A program made the position numbers and the translations under genes. From Rossellomorea aquimaris (lineage in GTDB: Bacteria > Bacillota > Bacilli > Bacillales > Bacillaceae_B): DNA of 64,000 nucleotides. The stretch covers positions 1 to 64,000 of the forward strand of contig NZ_JAIVAT010000003.1 of NCBI RefSeq assembly GCF_020172085.1, read 5' to 3'. The notes under the pieces were generated by a model, which ran no database searches, had not been told where the DNA came from, and saw nothing but the letters and a program-made list of their open reading frames with translations. Of the stretch, positions 37,326 through 46,798 are shown piece by piece. Within the stretch, counting starts at the first letter, position 1, and every line of letters begins with the position of its first letter.

Positions 37326-37440
37326 GACGCCATTACGTGGTGGAATGACGCAATTAATGAAATAATGACGCAAACAAGGGACGAAATGACGCAATTAATC
37401 AAAAAACGACGCAATCACCACCCAAAATGACGCAATCCTC
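37326..37440. repeat. 20/21-bp periodic array D (word AATGACGCAATTAA)
   Basis: GACGC occurs at 37326, 37347, 37367, 37388, 37408 and 37429: steps of 21, 20, 21, 20, 21, a mean of 20.6 bp, near two helical turns. Most units extend to ATGACGCAA. It lies about 18 bp after the yteJ terminator, in a gap between codirectional genes. No gene in the rest of the gap. Confidence 0.8.
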
Positions 37441-37543
37441 CTCAGGACCCTGCCCCAAGAACCACTTTTCACTGCAAATTCCACCCCACCAAGTTTATTT
37501 TCCCCCACAAAGGCCATAATAAGAGGTTGAAGGGTGTGAATTT

Positions 37544-38254
37544 ATGAGCTGGTGGATTTGGACGTTAATCATTATTGCGGCACTTATTATTTTTCTATTA
37601 TTCATTCTTATTATCACGAAGCTGACCATCACGATTTCCTTATACCATGGAAATGATAATGATCATTTCAAGGTGAAGCTGAGGGCCTGGTTCGGTTTGA
37701 TCAAATATACCATCGACATTCCGCTAGTGAAGCTTGATGATGATGGCCCGAATGTTGTCGTCGAACAAGAGACGAAGAAAGGGAACGAGAGCAATCCTTC
37801 CAAGGAAAAGGCTTCCAAAAAGAAAATTACGCCCCATGATTTTATTGCGAGTTTAAATGATACAAAGGAAGTCGTTCTTCACGTCCAGTCCATGCACCGG
37901 ATCATCAGGGGCTTTCTTAAGAAAGTCAAGTTGGACCATGTCCATTGGAAGACTCTATTTGGCAGTGGGGATGCAGCATCGACGGGGGCGTTAACCGGGA
38001 TGATCTGGGGAATGAAAGGGAGCATCATCGGAATCTTAAGCGGGTATATGCGCCTTCAATCCATGCCTGTCATCGAAGTGACACCGACGTTTCAGCATGC
38101 GGTAATTCAAACGCAATTTTCATGTATTATCCAGTTTCGCATAGGGAATGCTATCCTAGTAGGTTTAAAGATACTTCGGTACTGGAGAGGCGGCAGGGCC
38201 AGGTTTAAAACAAAGCCCCTTTCCACCATTTCTGGAGAAAAACATTCAGTTTAA
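37544..38254 (+). CDS. ytfI: DUF2953-family membrane protein YtfI
   Basis: 236 residues; one N-terminal membrane segment (about 2-24), then a mostly soluble domain with a Lys-rich linker (about 75-100). DUF2953 by sequence and synteny; in Bacillus it is found beside the GerW gene ytfJ. Function unknown. ATG behind GAAGGGTGTG. It is 15 nt before ytfJ, so probably one operon. Confidence 0.85.
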   Translation: MSWWIWTLIIIAALIIFLLFILIITKLTITISLYHGNDNDHFKVKLRAWFGLIKYTIDIPLVKLDDDGPNVVVEQETKKGNESNPSKEKASKKKITPHDFIASLNDTKEVVLHVQSMHRIIRGFLKKVKLDHVHWKTLFGSGDAASTGALTGMIWGMKGSIIGILSGYMRLQSMPVIEVTPTFQHAVIQTQFSCIIQFRIGNAILVGLKILRYWRGGRARFKTKPLSTISGEKHSV

Positions 38255-38269
38255 CTAGGAGGTCTTCAC

Positions 38270-38755
38270 ATGTCAGAACATCCGATTGAAGGTCTGATGA
38301 CCACGGCAATGGAAAATTTAAAAGAAATGATCGACGTGAATACGATCATCGGTGATCCCGTTGAAACACCCGATGGAAGCGTCATCCTGACCGTTTCAAA
38401 GGTAGGATTTGGATTTGCTGCAGGTGGTAGTGAATTTATCATCGACGGTAAAAGTAAGGACGACAGCGGCAAAGGCGGAGATGGAGGCAATGGCGGAAGC
38501 AATCAATCTTCCCAGAAGCAGCAGCCGTTTGGCGGAGGTAGCGGGGGCGGTGTCTCCATTACGCCGATCGCGTTCCTGATCGTCAGCTCGAAAGGAATCA
38601 AAATGCTTCATTTAGATGAAAGCACTCACTTGATTGATCGCCTGCTGGACCTGGCTCCAGGTGCCATTGAGAAGATTCAGGGCATGATGAAAAAGGACGA
38701 CAACAAGCAGGATAACAACGGTCAACACAATCAAAATCATAAGCTGGATCTATAA
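38270..38755 (+). CDS. ytfJ: GerW-family sporulation protein YtfJ
   Basis: 161 residues. The conserved N-terminal segment (about 1-60) contains the family pattern GDPVETPDGSVILTVSKVGFGF. A Gly/Ser-rich stretch (about 65-100) is followed by a second conserved block IVSSKGIKMLHL. Members are needed for normal spore germination or assembly. AGGAGG precedes the ATG. Terminator follows. Confidence 0.92.
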   Translation: MSEHPIEGLMTTAMENLKEMIDVNTIIGDPVETPDGSVILTVSKVGFGFAAGGSEFIIDGKSKDDSGKGGDGGNGGSNQSSQKQQPFGGGSGGGVSITPIAFLIVSSKGIKMLHLDESTHLIDRLLDLAPGAIEKIQGMMKKDDNKQDNNGQHNQNHKLDL

Positions 38756-38763
38756 AGGATAAG

Positions 38764-38797
38764 GAGCTTACTCGTCATGAGTGAGCTCATCTTTTTT
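38764..38797 (+). terminator. Terminator of ytfI-ytfJ
   Basis: GAGCTTACTC / GAGTGAGCTC with one G-U pair and a 5-nt loop, then T7. Confidence 0.8.
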
Positions 38798-38885
38798 TGT
38801 AGAAGTGACCCCTATGATTTGCTTTCCCCCTGACTTTTTCTGTACTATGAAAATGTACATACTATTTATAGAGGAGGAACAAATA

Positions 38886-39386
38886 ATGGCAAATATCACG
38901 TTTAAGAACAACCCTGTCACTCTTTTAGGTAATGAGGTAAAAGTAGGGGACAAAGCACCCAACTTCACAGTATTAGCTAATGATCTATCAGAAGTCACAC
39001 TGAATGATTCCAAGGGCAAGGTACGTTTAATCAGTGTCGTTCCTTCGATCGATACAGGTGTTTGTGATGCACAGACACGTAAATTCAATGAAGAAGCAAC
39101 GAAATTTGATAATGTAGAAGTATTGACGATTTCAGTGGACCTTCCATTCGCTCAAAAGCGCTGGTGCGGAGCGAACGGAATCGAAAATGTCCAAACGTTA
39201 TCCGATCACCGCGACCTTTCATTCGGTGAAGCATTCGGCGTACACATCCAGGAGCTTCGTCTTCTTGCACGTGCTGTATTCGTTGTAAACAGCAATGATG
39301 AAGTAACTTATGTGGAATATGTAAGTGAAGCAACAAACCACCCGGATTACGATGCTGCCGTTGAAGCGGTGAAAAACGCGAAATAA
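38886..39386 (+). CDS. tpx: Thiol peroxidase (atypical 2-Cys peroxiredoxin)
   Basis: 166 residues. The peroxidatic cysteine is in [12 protein letters not shown] (about 60) and the resolving cysteine in KRWCGANG (about 94), the Tpx pattern. It reduces hydroperoxides using thioredoxin. ATG 38886 follows GAGGAGG; an open frame continues upstream to 38781 through the previous terminator and is not used. Confidence 0.97.
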   Translation: MANITFKNNPVTLLGNEVKVGDKAPNFTVLANDLSEVTLNDSKGKVRLISVVPSIDTGVCDAQTRKFNEEATKFDNVEVLTISVDLPFAQKRWCGANGIENVQTLSDHRDLSFGEAFGVHIQELRLLARAVFVVNSNDEVTYVEYVSEATNHPDYDAAVEAVKNAK

Positions 39387-39415
39387 TCCTGTCCAATCAG
39401 AATATTTCTCACGAC

Positions 39416-39455
39416 ATGCTGACCTGACTTTCCCATGGTCAGCATTGTTTTTTTT
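39416..39455 (+). terminator. Terminator of tpx
   Basis: ATGCTGACC / GGTCAGCAT stem, then G and T8. Confidence 0.85.
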
Positions 39456-39510
39456 ACAAACACAAGGGACAACGGTACAATAGATGAATGAAATTGAGAT
39501 AAAGGAATGA

Positions 39511-40503
39511 ATGCCGATGATTAATTCGCCAGTCGAATCATTATTTGGAATAATAGATGAAACGGCTACATTACTGCAAGAGGAACTTGCCTGCAGTTAT
39601 TTAGAAGCCGTTGCCGAAACGGGAGAAAACCTGTTTCAGGGGGATGTCCTCCAGGAAGAAGTCAGTGAACTGACCAAGAAACGCCTGAACAAAAAGTATG
39701 ATGAAGTGAATCTTCCTCAACTTGAGAATGAAAATATCCGCAAAGCCTTTCAATTCGCGATTTTAAAAGGAATGAAAGAAAACGTTCAGCCAAATCACCA
39801 AATGACGCCGGACTCACTTGGACTTTTCATCAGCTATCTCGTCAATAAATTCACAGCCGATATGAATAAGCTGACTGTACTGGACCCTGCGATCGGAACC
39901 GGGAACCTTTTGACGACGGTCTTAAACCAAATGCCGGGAAAAGAAACCCAGTCCATTGGTGTGGAAATTGACGAAGTGCTCATCAAGCTCGCGTATGTGG
40001 GAGCGGATCTTCAGAAGCATCCACTGCAGCTCTTTAATCAGGACTCACTGGAACCGTTGTTCATCGATCCCGTCGACCTCGTCCTTTGCGACCTGCCGAT
40101 CGGGTATTATCCGAATGACCTGCGTGCCCAGGACTATGAGCTGAAAGCGGGAGAAGGACATTCATACGCCCATCACCTGTTCATCGAGCAAAGCCTGAAG
40201 CATACGAAAGACGGAGGATTCTTGTTCTTCATCGTGCCAAACGGATTATTTGAATCCCCGCACAGCGCACAGCTTCAAGGGTATTTGAAAGAGAAAGTTG
40301 ACATCCAGGGCTTCCTGCAGCTGCCGCTTTCCCTGTTTAAAAATAAAAACTCGGCGAAGAGCATCCTGATCCTTCAGAAGAAAAAAGAAGGAATCAAGCC
40401 TCCTAAAGAGGTACTGCTTGCGCAACTACCAAGCCTTTCGAATCAGAGAGCCCTTCAGGACATCCTATCGAAGATCGATCAATGGTTGGTACAGAATAAA
40501 TAA
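39511..40503 (+). CDS. ytxK: Class I SAM-dependent methyltransferase (N6-adenine DNA methylase-like, YtxK)
   Basis: 330 residues. SAM-binding motif I is TVLDPAIGTGNLLT (about 129-142). Motif IV is DLPIGYY where true N6-adenine methylases have (N/D)PPY, so the catalytic motif is altered. No restriction partner or specificity subunit is adjacent. Same site as B. subtilis ytxK, upstream of ackA. It is likely a housekeeping methyltransferase of unknown target, not a restriction-modification enzyme. Start ATG 39511 or 39517. Confidence 0.88.
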   Translation: MPMINSPVESLFGIIDETATLLQEELACSYLEAVAETGENLFQGDVLQEEVSELTKKRLNKKYDEVNLPQLENENIRKAFQFAILKGMKENVQPNHQMTPDSLGLFISYLVNKFTADMNKLTVLDPAIGTGNLLTTVLNQMPGKETQSIGVEIDEVLIKLAYVGADLQKHPLQLFNQDSLEPLFIDPVDLVLCDLPIGYYPNDLRAQDYELKAGEGHSYAHHLFIEQSLKHTKDGGFLFFIVPNGLFESPHSAQLQGYLKEKVDIQGFLQLPLSLFKNKNSAKSILILQKKKEGIKPPKEVLLAQLPSLSNQRALQDILSKIDQWLVQNK

Positions 40504-40530
40504 AGACTGCCTTTGGGCGGTCTTTTTTTG
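40504..40530 (+). terminator. Terminator of ytxK
   Basis: AGACTGCC / GGCGGTCT stem with a 4-nt loop, then T7. Confidence 0.85.
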
Positions 40531-40579
40531 TTGGTGTTTTATTGGAGGGGGGATGGGGGTATGCAGAGAATGAGGAGTT

Positions 40580-40705
40580 TATCGACCTCTCATTTGGATT
40601 TATCAACCGTTATCTGGATTTATCGACCTTTTGAGAAATATATCAACCTTTTTTTCATTTTATCAACCGTATTTTCAATATATCGACCGTTTTACGAAAA
40701 GCGAC
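40580..40705. repeat. 20-bp periodic array E (word TATCRACCKT)
   Basis: TATCGACC or TATCAACC occurs at 40580, 40601, 40621, 40641, 40661 and 40681, with a decayed GCGAC at 40701: steps of 21 then 20 throughout. It lies about 50 bp after the ytxK terminator. The reverse complement GGTYGATA resembles the word of array A. Confidence 0.82.
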
Positions 40706-40738
40706 AAAATCTGCACCGATTCTTACACCACGACATGT

Positions 40739-40983
40739 CCAGCTCCGACGGCTAGTCCCTCGAGGTCATAAGCTAAATGGACCAAAAAGGCAAAGTACGC
40801 CTTTCTGGCCCATTCATCATATGCTTGTCGGGCCTGACCAAGCCGTCTCCGCCTTTCGAAGGTCCAGCTCCAGGGCTTAGAGGCTCGAGGTCATAAGTCA
40901 AGAACACCAAAAAGGCAAAAGGCCGCCTTTCCGGTGTTCTCGCCTTATGCTTGTCGCCTCTGACCAAAGCCCTTCCGCTTTTC
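40739..40983. repeat. Two tandem copies of palindromic repeat family 1
   Basis: Copies at 40739-40857 and 40864-40983 are diverged from each other and from 1-245. The conserved frame is CCAGCTCC, CTCGAGGTCATAAG, AAGGC...GCCTTT, CTTATGCTTGTCG or ATATGCTTGTCGG, and CCGC at the end. The inner stem is AATGGACC/GGCCCATT in the first and AGAACACC/GGTGTTCT in the second. Confidence 0.85.
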
Positions 40984-41018
40984 GTATTCAAACTTTTGCG
41001 AAAATATTTAATTTAACA

Positions 41019-41032
41019 TGAAAACGATGTCA
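41019..41032 (+). promoter_or_regulatory. cre (CcpA) site upstream of ackA, activating position
   Basis: TGAAAACGATGTCA matches TGWAANCGNWNNCW at every position. Its centre is about 57 bp upstream of the start point predicted from the ackA promoter at 41047-41075. In B. subtilis CcpA activates ackA from a cre at about the same distance. Confidence 0.8.
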
Positions 41033-41046
41033 TTTCAAGCTTTTTC

Positions 41047-41075
41047 TTGAAATAGGGTGGAGTCAGTGATTTAAT
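41047..41075 (+). promoter_or_regulatory. SigA-type promoter of ackA
   Basis: TTGAAA (41047-41052), 17 bp, TTTAAT (41070-41075). Confidence 0.65.
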
Positions 41076-41157
41076 GGGGAATTGAGAGATAAAAAACGAT
41101 TCAATGAACAGAATAAAGTAAGAGTCGATAGATCGAATACAAAAGGAGCGATACAAC

Positions 41158-42351
41158 GTGGCAAAAAAAGTGATTGCAATTAATGCTGGAAGCTCTTCAT
41201 TAAAGTTTCAGCTTTTTGATATGCCTGAAGAAACGGTCATTACTAAAGGTTTGATTGAACGTATCGGATTGAACGATGCGGTTTTCAATATTACAGTGAA
41301 CGATGAAAAACGTGAAGAAGTAACGGATATCCCGAACCATGAAGTAGCCGTTAAAATGCTGCTTGAAAAGCTGACAGGCTTTGGCATCATCAAGTCACTT
41401 GATGAAATCGATGGAATCGGTCACCGTGTTGTACACGGCGGAGAGGTTTTCAATGATTCCGTTCTAATCACAGACGAAGTCGTGACAAAAATCGAGGAGC
41501 TTTCTGACCTGGCTCCACTTCATAACCCTGCAAACTTAACAGGAATCAAAGCATTCCAAAACGTATTGCCGAATGTTCCTGCGGTTGCAGTGTTTGATAC
41601 GGCGTTCCACCAATCTATGCCGGAAAGCTCATTCTTATACAGCCTTCCTTATGAGTATTATGAAGATTTCGGAATCCGTAAATATGGTTTCCACGGTACG
41701 TCCCATAAGTATGTATCTCAGCGTGCTGCTGAAATGCTTGGCCGTCCGGAAGAGCAAGTGCGCCTGATTTCTTGTCACCTTGGAAATGGTGCGAGTATCG
41801 CTGCTATCGAAGGCGGTAAATCCATCGATACGTCAATGGGCTTCACTCCTTTAGCTGGGGTTGCCATGGGAACTCGTTCAGGTAATATTGACCCGGCTCT
41901 TATCCCGTTCATTATGGAGAAAACGGGATCAACAGCTGACGAAGTATTAAACATCCTGAACAAGAAGTCCGGTATGCTTGGTGTATCTGGATTCTCAAGT
42001 GACCTTCGTGACATCGAGCAGCAGGCTTCAGAAGGTAACGAGCGTGCTGAACTGGCTCTTGAAGTGTTCGCCAACCGTATCCACAAATACATCGGTTCGT
42101 ATGCATCTCGTATGTATGGTGTAGACGCGATTGTCTTCACAGCGGGTATCGGTGAAAACAGTACATTAATCCGTGAAAAAGTCCTTCAAGGCTTGGAATT
42201 CATGGGCGTATACTGGGATCCTGCTCGCAACAAAGTACGTGGAAAAGAAGCATTCGTCAACTACCCACATTCACCAGTTAAAGTTATGATCATTCCTACG
42301 AATGAAGAAGTCATGATTGCTCGTGATGTTGTGGAAAAAGGGAATATCTAA
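41158..42351 (+). CDS. ackA: Acetate kinase
   Basis: 397 residues; acetyl phosphate + ADP to acetate + ATP in overflow metabolism. ASKHA-fold motifs: N-terminal [28 protein letters not shown] and [11 protein letters not shown]. Start GTG 41158 behind AAAGGAGCG, giving [11 protein letters not shown]. Single gene with promoter and cre upstream and a terminator downstream. Together with acsA, controlled from the other end of the window, it sets acetate excretion and re-uptake. Confidence 0.98.
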   Translation: MAKKVIAINAGSSSLKFQLFDMPEETVITKGLIERIGLNDAVFNITVNDEKREEVTDIPNHEVAVKMLLEKLTGFGIIKSLDEIDGIGHRVVHGGEVFNDSVLITDEVVTKIEELSDLAPLHNPANLTGIKAFQNVLPNVPAVAVFDTAFHQSMPESSFLYSLPYEYYEDFGIRKYGFHGTSHKYVSQRAAEMLGRPEEQVRLISCHLGNGASIAAIEGGKSIDTSMGFTPLAGVAMGTRSGNIDPALIPFIMEKTGSTADEVLNILNKKSGMLGVSGFSSDLRDIEQQASEGNERAELALEVFANRIHKYIGSYASRMYGVDAIVFTAGIGENSTLIREKVLQGLEFMGVYWDPARNKVRGKEAFVNYPHSPVKVMIIPTNEEVMIARDVVEKGNI

Positions 42352-42360
42352 TAAATGAAA

Positions 42361-42394
42361 CGGGGCCGCCTTGGATGGTGGTCCTGTTTTTTTT
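42361..42394 (+). terminator. Terminator of ackA
   Basis: CGGGGCCGCC / GGTGGTCCTG with G-U pairs and a 6-nt loop, then T8. Confidence 0.8.
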
Positions 42395-42441
42395 AGTATT
42401 AATTAGTCAGTGGTTTTAAACTAAGTGAGATTTTTCGACAA

Positions 42442-42562
42442 AGAGCTTAAATAATCGATATCCGGCTTATATATTAGGATTCCGGCTCATATATTAAAAT
42501 TCTGGCTTATAATTTTAAAAAGTGGCTTATAAATGTTTAAAACTGGCTTATATAATAGTATT
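42442..42562. repeat. 20-bp periodic array F (word CTGGCTTATA)
   Basis: TCCGGCTTAT and variants start at 42461, 42481, 42501, 42521 and 42542, with a decayed AGAGCTTAAA unit about 20 bp before the first. It lies about 50 bp after the ackA terminator. The remaining 220 bp up to the EcsC gene are AT-rich without a gene. Confidence 0.82.
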
Positions 42563-42784
42563 CACACGTCCGGTATAGGGTCAGGGGTATGGAATTGGGG
42601 TATATTAGTTATAAAAAAACTCTTTTTATCAAAATCAGACGAATGCAACGGATAAAAATAGATTTTATTACCTCACAATTATAATTTACAGACTATTCCC
42701 ACCACTCACCCCACAATCAAAGAATTCTCCCACCCACATATGATATACTATACGTAATTCAAGGAATGTAAGGAGTGGGGAGAA

Positions 42785-43624
42785 GTGAACTGGTCAGAAC
42801 GGGATAAGCAGGTATGGCAGTCGATCAAAGCGTGGAGAGATGAACTATATGAATATGAAGCGAATGATTTGGAGCATACATATGTGAAGTGGTTGGATTA
42901 CGCGTTTGAATCGATTCCTGAAGATGTTCAGGAGCAATTTTTTCAGCGGCTGGATGGCTGGTTGTTTCACATGCACTCTCTGATTCAAGGTTCACAGATG
43001 CAAAATGATGCACGTGAGCGCATTCTGGTGACGGCGCGGGCATTTAATCAGGACATTCAGACAGTGGAGGATTTGCATTATTTAACGATTGATCAGCTTC
43101 ATTACATAGCGGAACAGCATGCGGGACGACACCGCATCTACTCCCTGCTTCAAGGAGGGGTGACGGGGACCGGTGGCTTAGTGGCACTAGGGTCGGATTT
43201 GCCGGCGATGCTTGTCATCAATCTTCGTTCGGTGCAGCTTATCGCGATTACCTATGGGTTTGATGTTCAGACACCGTTTGAAATGATGACGTCATTGAAG
43301 GTGTTTCATGCAGCGACCCTGCCGGCAAGACTGCGGGCCCTTGCGTGGGATGACCTGATGGAAGACTTGAACAAGAAGGATTCCAATTACTTCTACGATG
43401 GATCGGAGCAGCTGACGGATTACACGTGGCTGGAAGGGTCCATGAAGCAGGCGCTGAAAGCGATGGCGATCACCATGTTTAAAGGAAAGAAGTGGTCGGG
43501 TCTGCCTCTCGTCAGTATTGCTATTGGAGCGGGATCCAATTATCAGCTTTCGAGAAAGATCACTGATTTTGCGGAAAAGTACTATCAGTATCGCTATTTG
43601 CGTGATAAGAAAAATGAACAATAA
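42785..43624 (+). CDS. EcsC-family protein
   Basis: 279 residues with the EcsC domain. The core segment GGVTGTGGLVALGSDLPAMLVINLR (about 123-147) shows the conserved glycine-rich turn and the Asp-x-Pro. Start GTG 42785 behind AAGGAGTGGGG. EcsC proteins are membrane-associated and of unknown biochemical role; this one is not next to ecsAB genes. It replaces the moaB-type gene found here in B. subtilis. Convergent with the next gene. Confidence 0.87.
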   Translation: MNWSERDKQVWQSIKAWRDELYEYEANDLEHTYVKWLDYAFESIPEDVQEQFFQRLDGWLFHMHSLIQGSQMQNDARERILVTARAFNQDIQTVEDLHYLTIDQLHYIAEQHAGRHRIYSLLQGGVTGTGGLVALGSDLPAMLVINLRSVQLIAITYGFDVQTPFEMMTSLKVFHAATLPARLRALAWDDLMEDLNKKDSNYFYDGSEQLTDYTWLEGSMKQALKAMAITMFKGKKWSGLPLVSIAIGAGSNYQLSRKITDFAEKYYQYRYLRDKKNEQ

Positions 43625-43630
43625 TAAAAA

Positions 43631-43668
43631 GGGAATGATGTGGTCATCACATCATTCCCTTTTTGTTT
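43631..43668. terminator. Bidirectional terminator
   Basis: GGGAATGATGT / ACATCATTCCC stem with a 7-nt loop, A-rich before and T-rich after. The right arm overlaps the stop codon of the leftward gene. Confidence 0.85.
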
Positions 43669-43963
43669 TTTCAGGATTAGTTCGGTACCAGAGCCATAAA
43701 TCATTGATTTCCGAAGCCCGTTCAGAGATTTCGTTGTTGATTTTACAGGAACGTTCAAAATCATCTTCCTGAGCCAACTCCTCCTGTAGGCGTTCGATCT
43801 CCACATCGATTTCCCCAATCCGGTCCGGAATCGTTCCCCGTACACGCTCCCACTCAAGGAGAATCACTTCCTGTTCCTCCGAAGAATACACCGTCCATTC
43901 CTTCAGCATAATGGGAAGGTGGATTCCAAGTCTTCGATCATATGAAAAAAATTCGTTCCTCAT
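43652..43963 (-). CDS. Small hypothetical protein, helical
   Basis: 103 residues, acidic. The second half is a predicted coiled coil (IGEIDVEIERLQEELAQ onwards, about 50-85). No signal peptide or membrane segment, no recognised domain. Start ATG 43963; a weak GGAGCATCC-type site upstream on its strand supports it. Likely a Bacillaceae conserved protein, function unknown. Stands alone between the EcsC gene and argG. Confidence 0.7.
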   Translation of the reverse strand: MRNEFFSYDRRLGIHLPIMLKEWTVYSSEEQEVILLEWERVRGTIPDRIGEIDVEIERLQEELAQEDDFERSCKINNEISERASEINDLWLWYRTNPEKTKRE

Positions 43964-44076
43964 CTTTCTGGATGCTCCTTACGTTTCATTCTTCTTTCAT
44001 CCTACAACAATTATGCCCGTAAGCCCAGTCCGAAGGGAATCTCACAATTTGTCCATAAAATAATTATACAAATTGA

Positions 44077-44142
44077 TGAATAAGTATTGATGTATTTCTT
44101 GTAAACTGCTAATATAAATTCATCTTAAAGAATAAATATTCA
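44077..44142 (+). promoter_or_regulatory. Two ARG boxes (ArgR/AhrC) flanking the argG promoter
   Basis: TGAATAAGTATTGA (44077-44090) overlaps the -35, and AGAATAAATATTCA (44129-44142) lies just downstream of the start point. Both match the ARG pattern TGAATWWWWATTCA with one to three mismatches. They are 52 bp apart, five helical turns, so looping by an ArgR hexamer is plausible. Confidence 0.7.
44087..44115 (+). promoter_or_regulatory. SigA-type promoter of argGH
   Basis: TTGATG (44087-44092), 17 bp, TAATAT (44110-44115), between the two ARG boxes. Confidence 0.6.
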
Positions 44143-44174
44143 TTTATATAGAAAATCAACAGGAGGAGATACGG

Positions 44175-45386
44175 ATGAGTAAAAAAGTGGTTTTAGCTTA
44201 TTCAGGTGGTTTAGATACGTCAGTTGCGGTTCAATGGTTAAAGGAAAAAGGATATGAAGTCATTGCATGCTGCCTGGATGTGGGTGAAGGAAAGGACCTT
44301 GATTTTGTACAAGAAAAGGCATTGACAGTGGGAGCTTCCAAAAGCTATGTGATTGATGCGAAAGAAGAATTCGCGAATGATTACGCGCTTATCGCTCTCC
44401 AAAGTCATGCACTGTACGAAGGGAAATATCCACTGGTGTCCGCTCTATCAAGACCGTTGATTGCGAAAAAACTTGTGGAGGTTGCGGAACAGGAAAATGC
44501 AACGGCTGTGGCACATGGTTGTACGGGAAAAGGAAATGATCAGGTAAGATTCGAGGTGTCCATCGCGGCATTGAATCCATCTTTAGAAGTAATCGCCCCG
44601 GTACGTGAATGGAAATGGTCACGTGAAGAGGAAATTGAATATGCGAAAGAGAAGGGGATTCCAATCCCGATCAATCTGGATTCCCCATACAGCATCGACC
44701 AGAATCTTTGGGGCAGAAGCAATGAGTGCGGTGTCCTTGAGGATCCTTGGGCTGCACCACCGGAAGATGCATATGATCTAACAGCTAGCATTGAAGAATC
44801 ACCGAATGAAGCGGATGTAGTTGAAATCACGTTCTCCAAAGGGGTGCCTGTGGAACTGAATCACGTGGCGTATTCTCTGGATGAAATCATTGCGAAGCTG
44901 AATGTGTTGGCTGGTAAGCATGGAGTCGGACGTATCGACCATGTGGAGAACCGCCTGGTTGGAATCAAGTCACGTGAAGTGTATGAATGCCCGGCTGCCA
45001 TGACCCTATTGAAGGCACATAAAGAACTGGAAGATCTGACATTGGTGAAAGAGATTGCTCATTTCAAACCGGTGATCGAGAAAAAAATGACTGAATTAAT
45101 CTATGAGGGACTATGGTTTTCTCCATTAAATAAAGCATTGAAGGCATTTCTGGATCAAACGCAAGTGTATGTGAATGGTGTTGTACGCGTGAAGTTATTC
45201 AAAGGCCATGCCATCGTGGAAGGAAGGAAATCACCGAACTCCTTATATGATGAAAACCTTGCAACGTATACAAAAGCAGATGAATTCGATCATGATGCTG
45301 CCGTTGGATTCATTCAACTATGGGGTCTTCCGACAAAGGTATCTTCCATGGTCAATGCTGAAAAGAAAGAGAAAGTGACCCTATGA
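44175..45386 (+). CDS. argG: Argininosuccinate synthase
   Basis: 403 residues; citrulline + aspartate + ATP to argininosuccinate. N-terminal ATP-binding PP-loop motif [15 protein letters not shown]. Characteristic [13 protein letters not shown] around residue 115 binds citrulline and aspartate. AGGAGGAG before the ATG. Stop overlaps the argH start by four bases. Confidence 0.98.
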   Translation: MSKKVVLAYSGGLDTSVAVQWLKEKGYEVIACCLDVGEGKDLDFVQEKALTVGASKSYVIDAKEEFANDYALIALQSHALYEGKYPLVSALSRPLIAKKLVEVAEQENATAVAHGCTGKGNDQVRFEVSIAALNPSLEVIAPVREWKWSREEEIEYAKEKGIPIPINLDSPYSIDQNLWGRSNECGVLEDPWAAPPEDAYDLTASIEESPNEADVVEITFSKGVPVELNHVAYSLDEIIAKLNVLAGKHGVGRIDHVENRLVGIKSREVYECPAAMTLLKAHKELEDLTLVKEIAHFKPVIEKKMTELIYEGLWFSPLNKALKAFLDQTQVYVNGVVRVKLFKGHAIVEGRKSPNSLYDENLATYTKADEFDHDAAVGFIQLWGLPTKVSSMVNAEKKEKVTL

Positions 45387-46777
45387 GCAAGCTGTGGGGA
45401 GGACGTTTTACCAAAAAGCCTGAAGAATGGGTGGATGAATTCAATGCATCCATCTCATTCGATCAGGAGCTAGTGTTAGAAGATATTGAAGGCAGCGTCG
45501 CACATGTGAAGATGTTAAAGAAGTGTGGAATTCTGACGGTAAGTGAAGCCGATCAGATTCTCGATGGACTTCATGTGCTGTACGGCAAGGCTGAAAAAAA
45601 TGAGCTTCAGTTTTCCGTGGAGTATGAAGATATTCATTTGAATCTGGAAAAGCAGCTGATCGACTTGATTGGAGAGGTCGGAGGTAAACTTCATACAGGA
45701 AGAAGCCGTAATGACCAGATTGCGACCGACATGCATCTATTTTTAAAAAGACGAGTGGAGGAAGTCGTTAAGCTCGTTGAAGATTTACAGAAAGCCATCA
45801 TCGTTCAGGCAGAAGAAAATGTGGAAACGATCATTCCGGGGTACACGCATCTTCAACGTGCCCAGCCGATTTCGTTTGCCCATCATTTAATGTGTTATTT
45901 TTGGATGCTGAACCGTGATAAGGAGAGACTGCAAGATTCGCTCAAAAGAATCGACATTTCTCCACTGGGTGCCGGTGCACTGGCAGGAACAACATTCCCC
46001 ATCGATCGTGAATATTCAGCCGAGCTCCTTGGCTTCGGTTCGTATTATGAAAACAGTCTAGATGCCGTAAGTGACCGTGATTTCATCCTGGAATTCCTGA
46101 GCAACAGTTCAATCATGATGACTCATCTTTCACGCCTTGCGGAAGAGATGATCCTGTGGTCTACGGAAGAGTTTCGATTCATCGAGCTTGATGATAGTTT
46201 CACGACGGGAAGCAGTATCATGCCGCAGAAGAAGAACCCTGATATGGCGGAGCTTGTCAGAGGGAAGACGGGCAGAGTGAATGGAAATCTCATTTCCCTT
46301 CTTACTGTGTTAAAAGGTTTGCCGCTTGCGTATAACAAGGACATGCAGGAAGACAAGGAAGGGATGTTCGATACGGTGAAGACCGTGGTGGGATCTCTTA
46401 AGATCTTCACTGGCATGATTTCGACGATGAAAGTGAACAGTGAACAGATGAAGGAAGCGGTCGGGAATGATTTCTCCAATGCGACGGAGCTTGCTGACTA
46501 CTTGGCAACGAAGGGGATTCCTTTTAGACAGGCACATGAAATCGTTGGGAAGCTTGTGTTGTATTGTATTGAGAAGGGCTGTTATCTGAAGGATGTTTCT
46601 TTGGAGACGTATGGTGAGTTTTCTTCGCTGATTGAGGAGGATATTTATTCGATTTTGACTCCTTATTCGGCAGTTGAGAGAAGGAATTCGTATGGCGGTA
46701 CTGGGTTTGAGCAGGTGAAGGTGCAGATTGGGAAGGGGAAGGCTCAGTTGGGGTCTTTAGCTATTTCGCAACCGTAA
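45383..46777 (+). CDS. argH: Argininosuccinate lyase
   Basis: 464 residues; splits argininosuccinate into arginine and fumarate. Fumarase-superfamily signature [12 protein letters not shown] (about 277-288) and [12 protein letters not shown] near 112. ATGA overlap with argG. No hairpin directly after the stop; the next terminator is beyond the repeat at 47080-47123. Confidence 0.98.
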   Translation: MSKLWGGRFTKKPEEWVDEFNASISFDQELVLEDIEGSVAHVKMLKKCGILTVSEADQILDGLHVLYGKAEKNELQFSVEYEDIHLNLEKQLIDLIGEVGGKLHTGRSRNDQIATDMHLFLKRRVEEVVKLVEDLQKAIIVQAEENVETIIPGYTHLQRAQPISFAHHLMCYFWMLNRDKERLQDSLKRIDISPLGAGALAGTTFPIDREYSAELLGFGSYYENSLDAVSDRDFILEFLSNSSIMMTHLSRLAEEMILWSTEEFRFIELDDSFTTGSSIMPQKKNPDMAELVRGKTGRVNGNLISLLTVLKGLPLAYNKDMQEDKEGMFDTVKTVVGSLKIFTGMISTMKVNSEQMKEAVGNDFSNATELADYLATKGIPFRQAHEIVGKLVLYCIEKGCYLKDVSLETYGEFSSLIEEDIYSILTPYSAVERRNSYGGTGFEQVKVQIGKGKAQLGSLAISQP

Positions 46778-46798
46778 AAATTTCAAAACCAAAACGAT

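Noticed and set aside
39511-40503. Restriction-modification system built on the YtxK methyltransferase
   Set aside because: Motif IV is altered, there is no nuclease or specificity gene beside it, and the gene is a core Bacillus locus.
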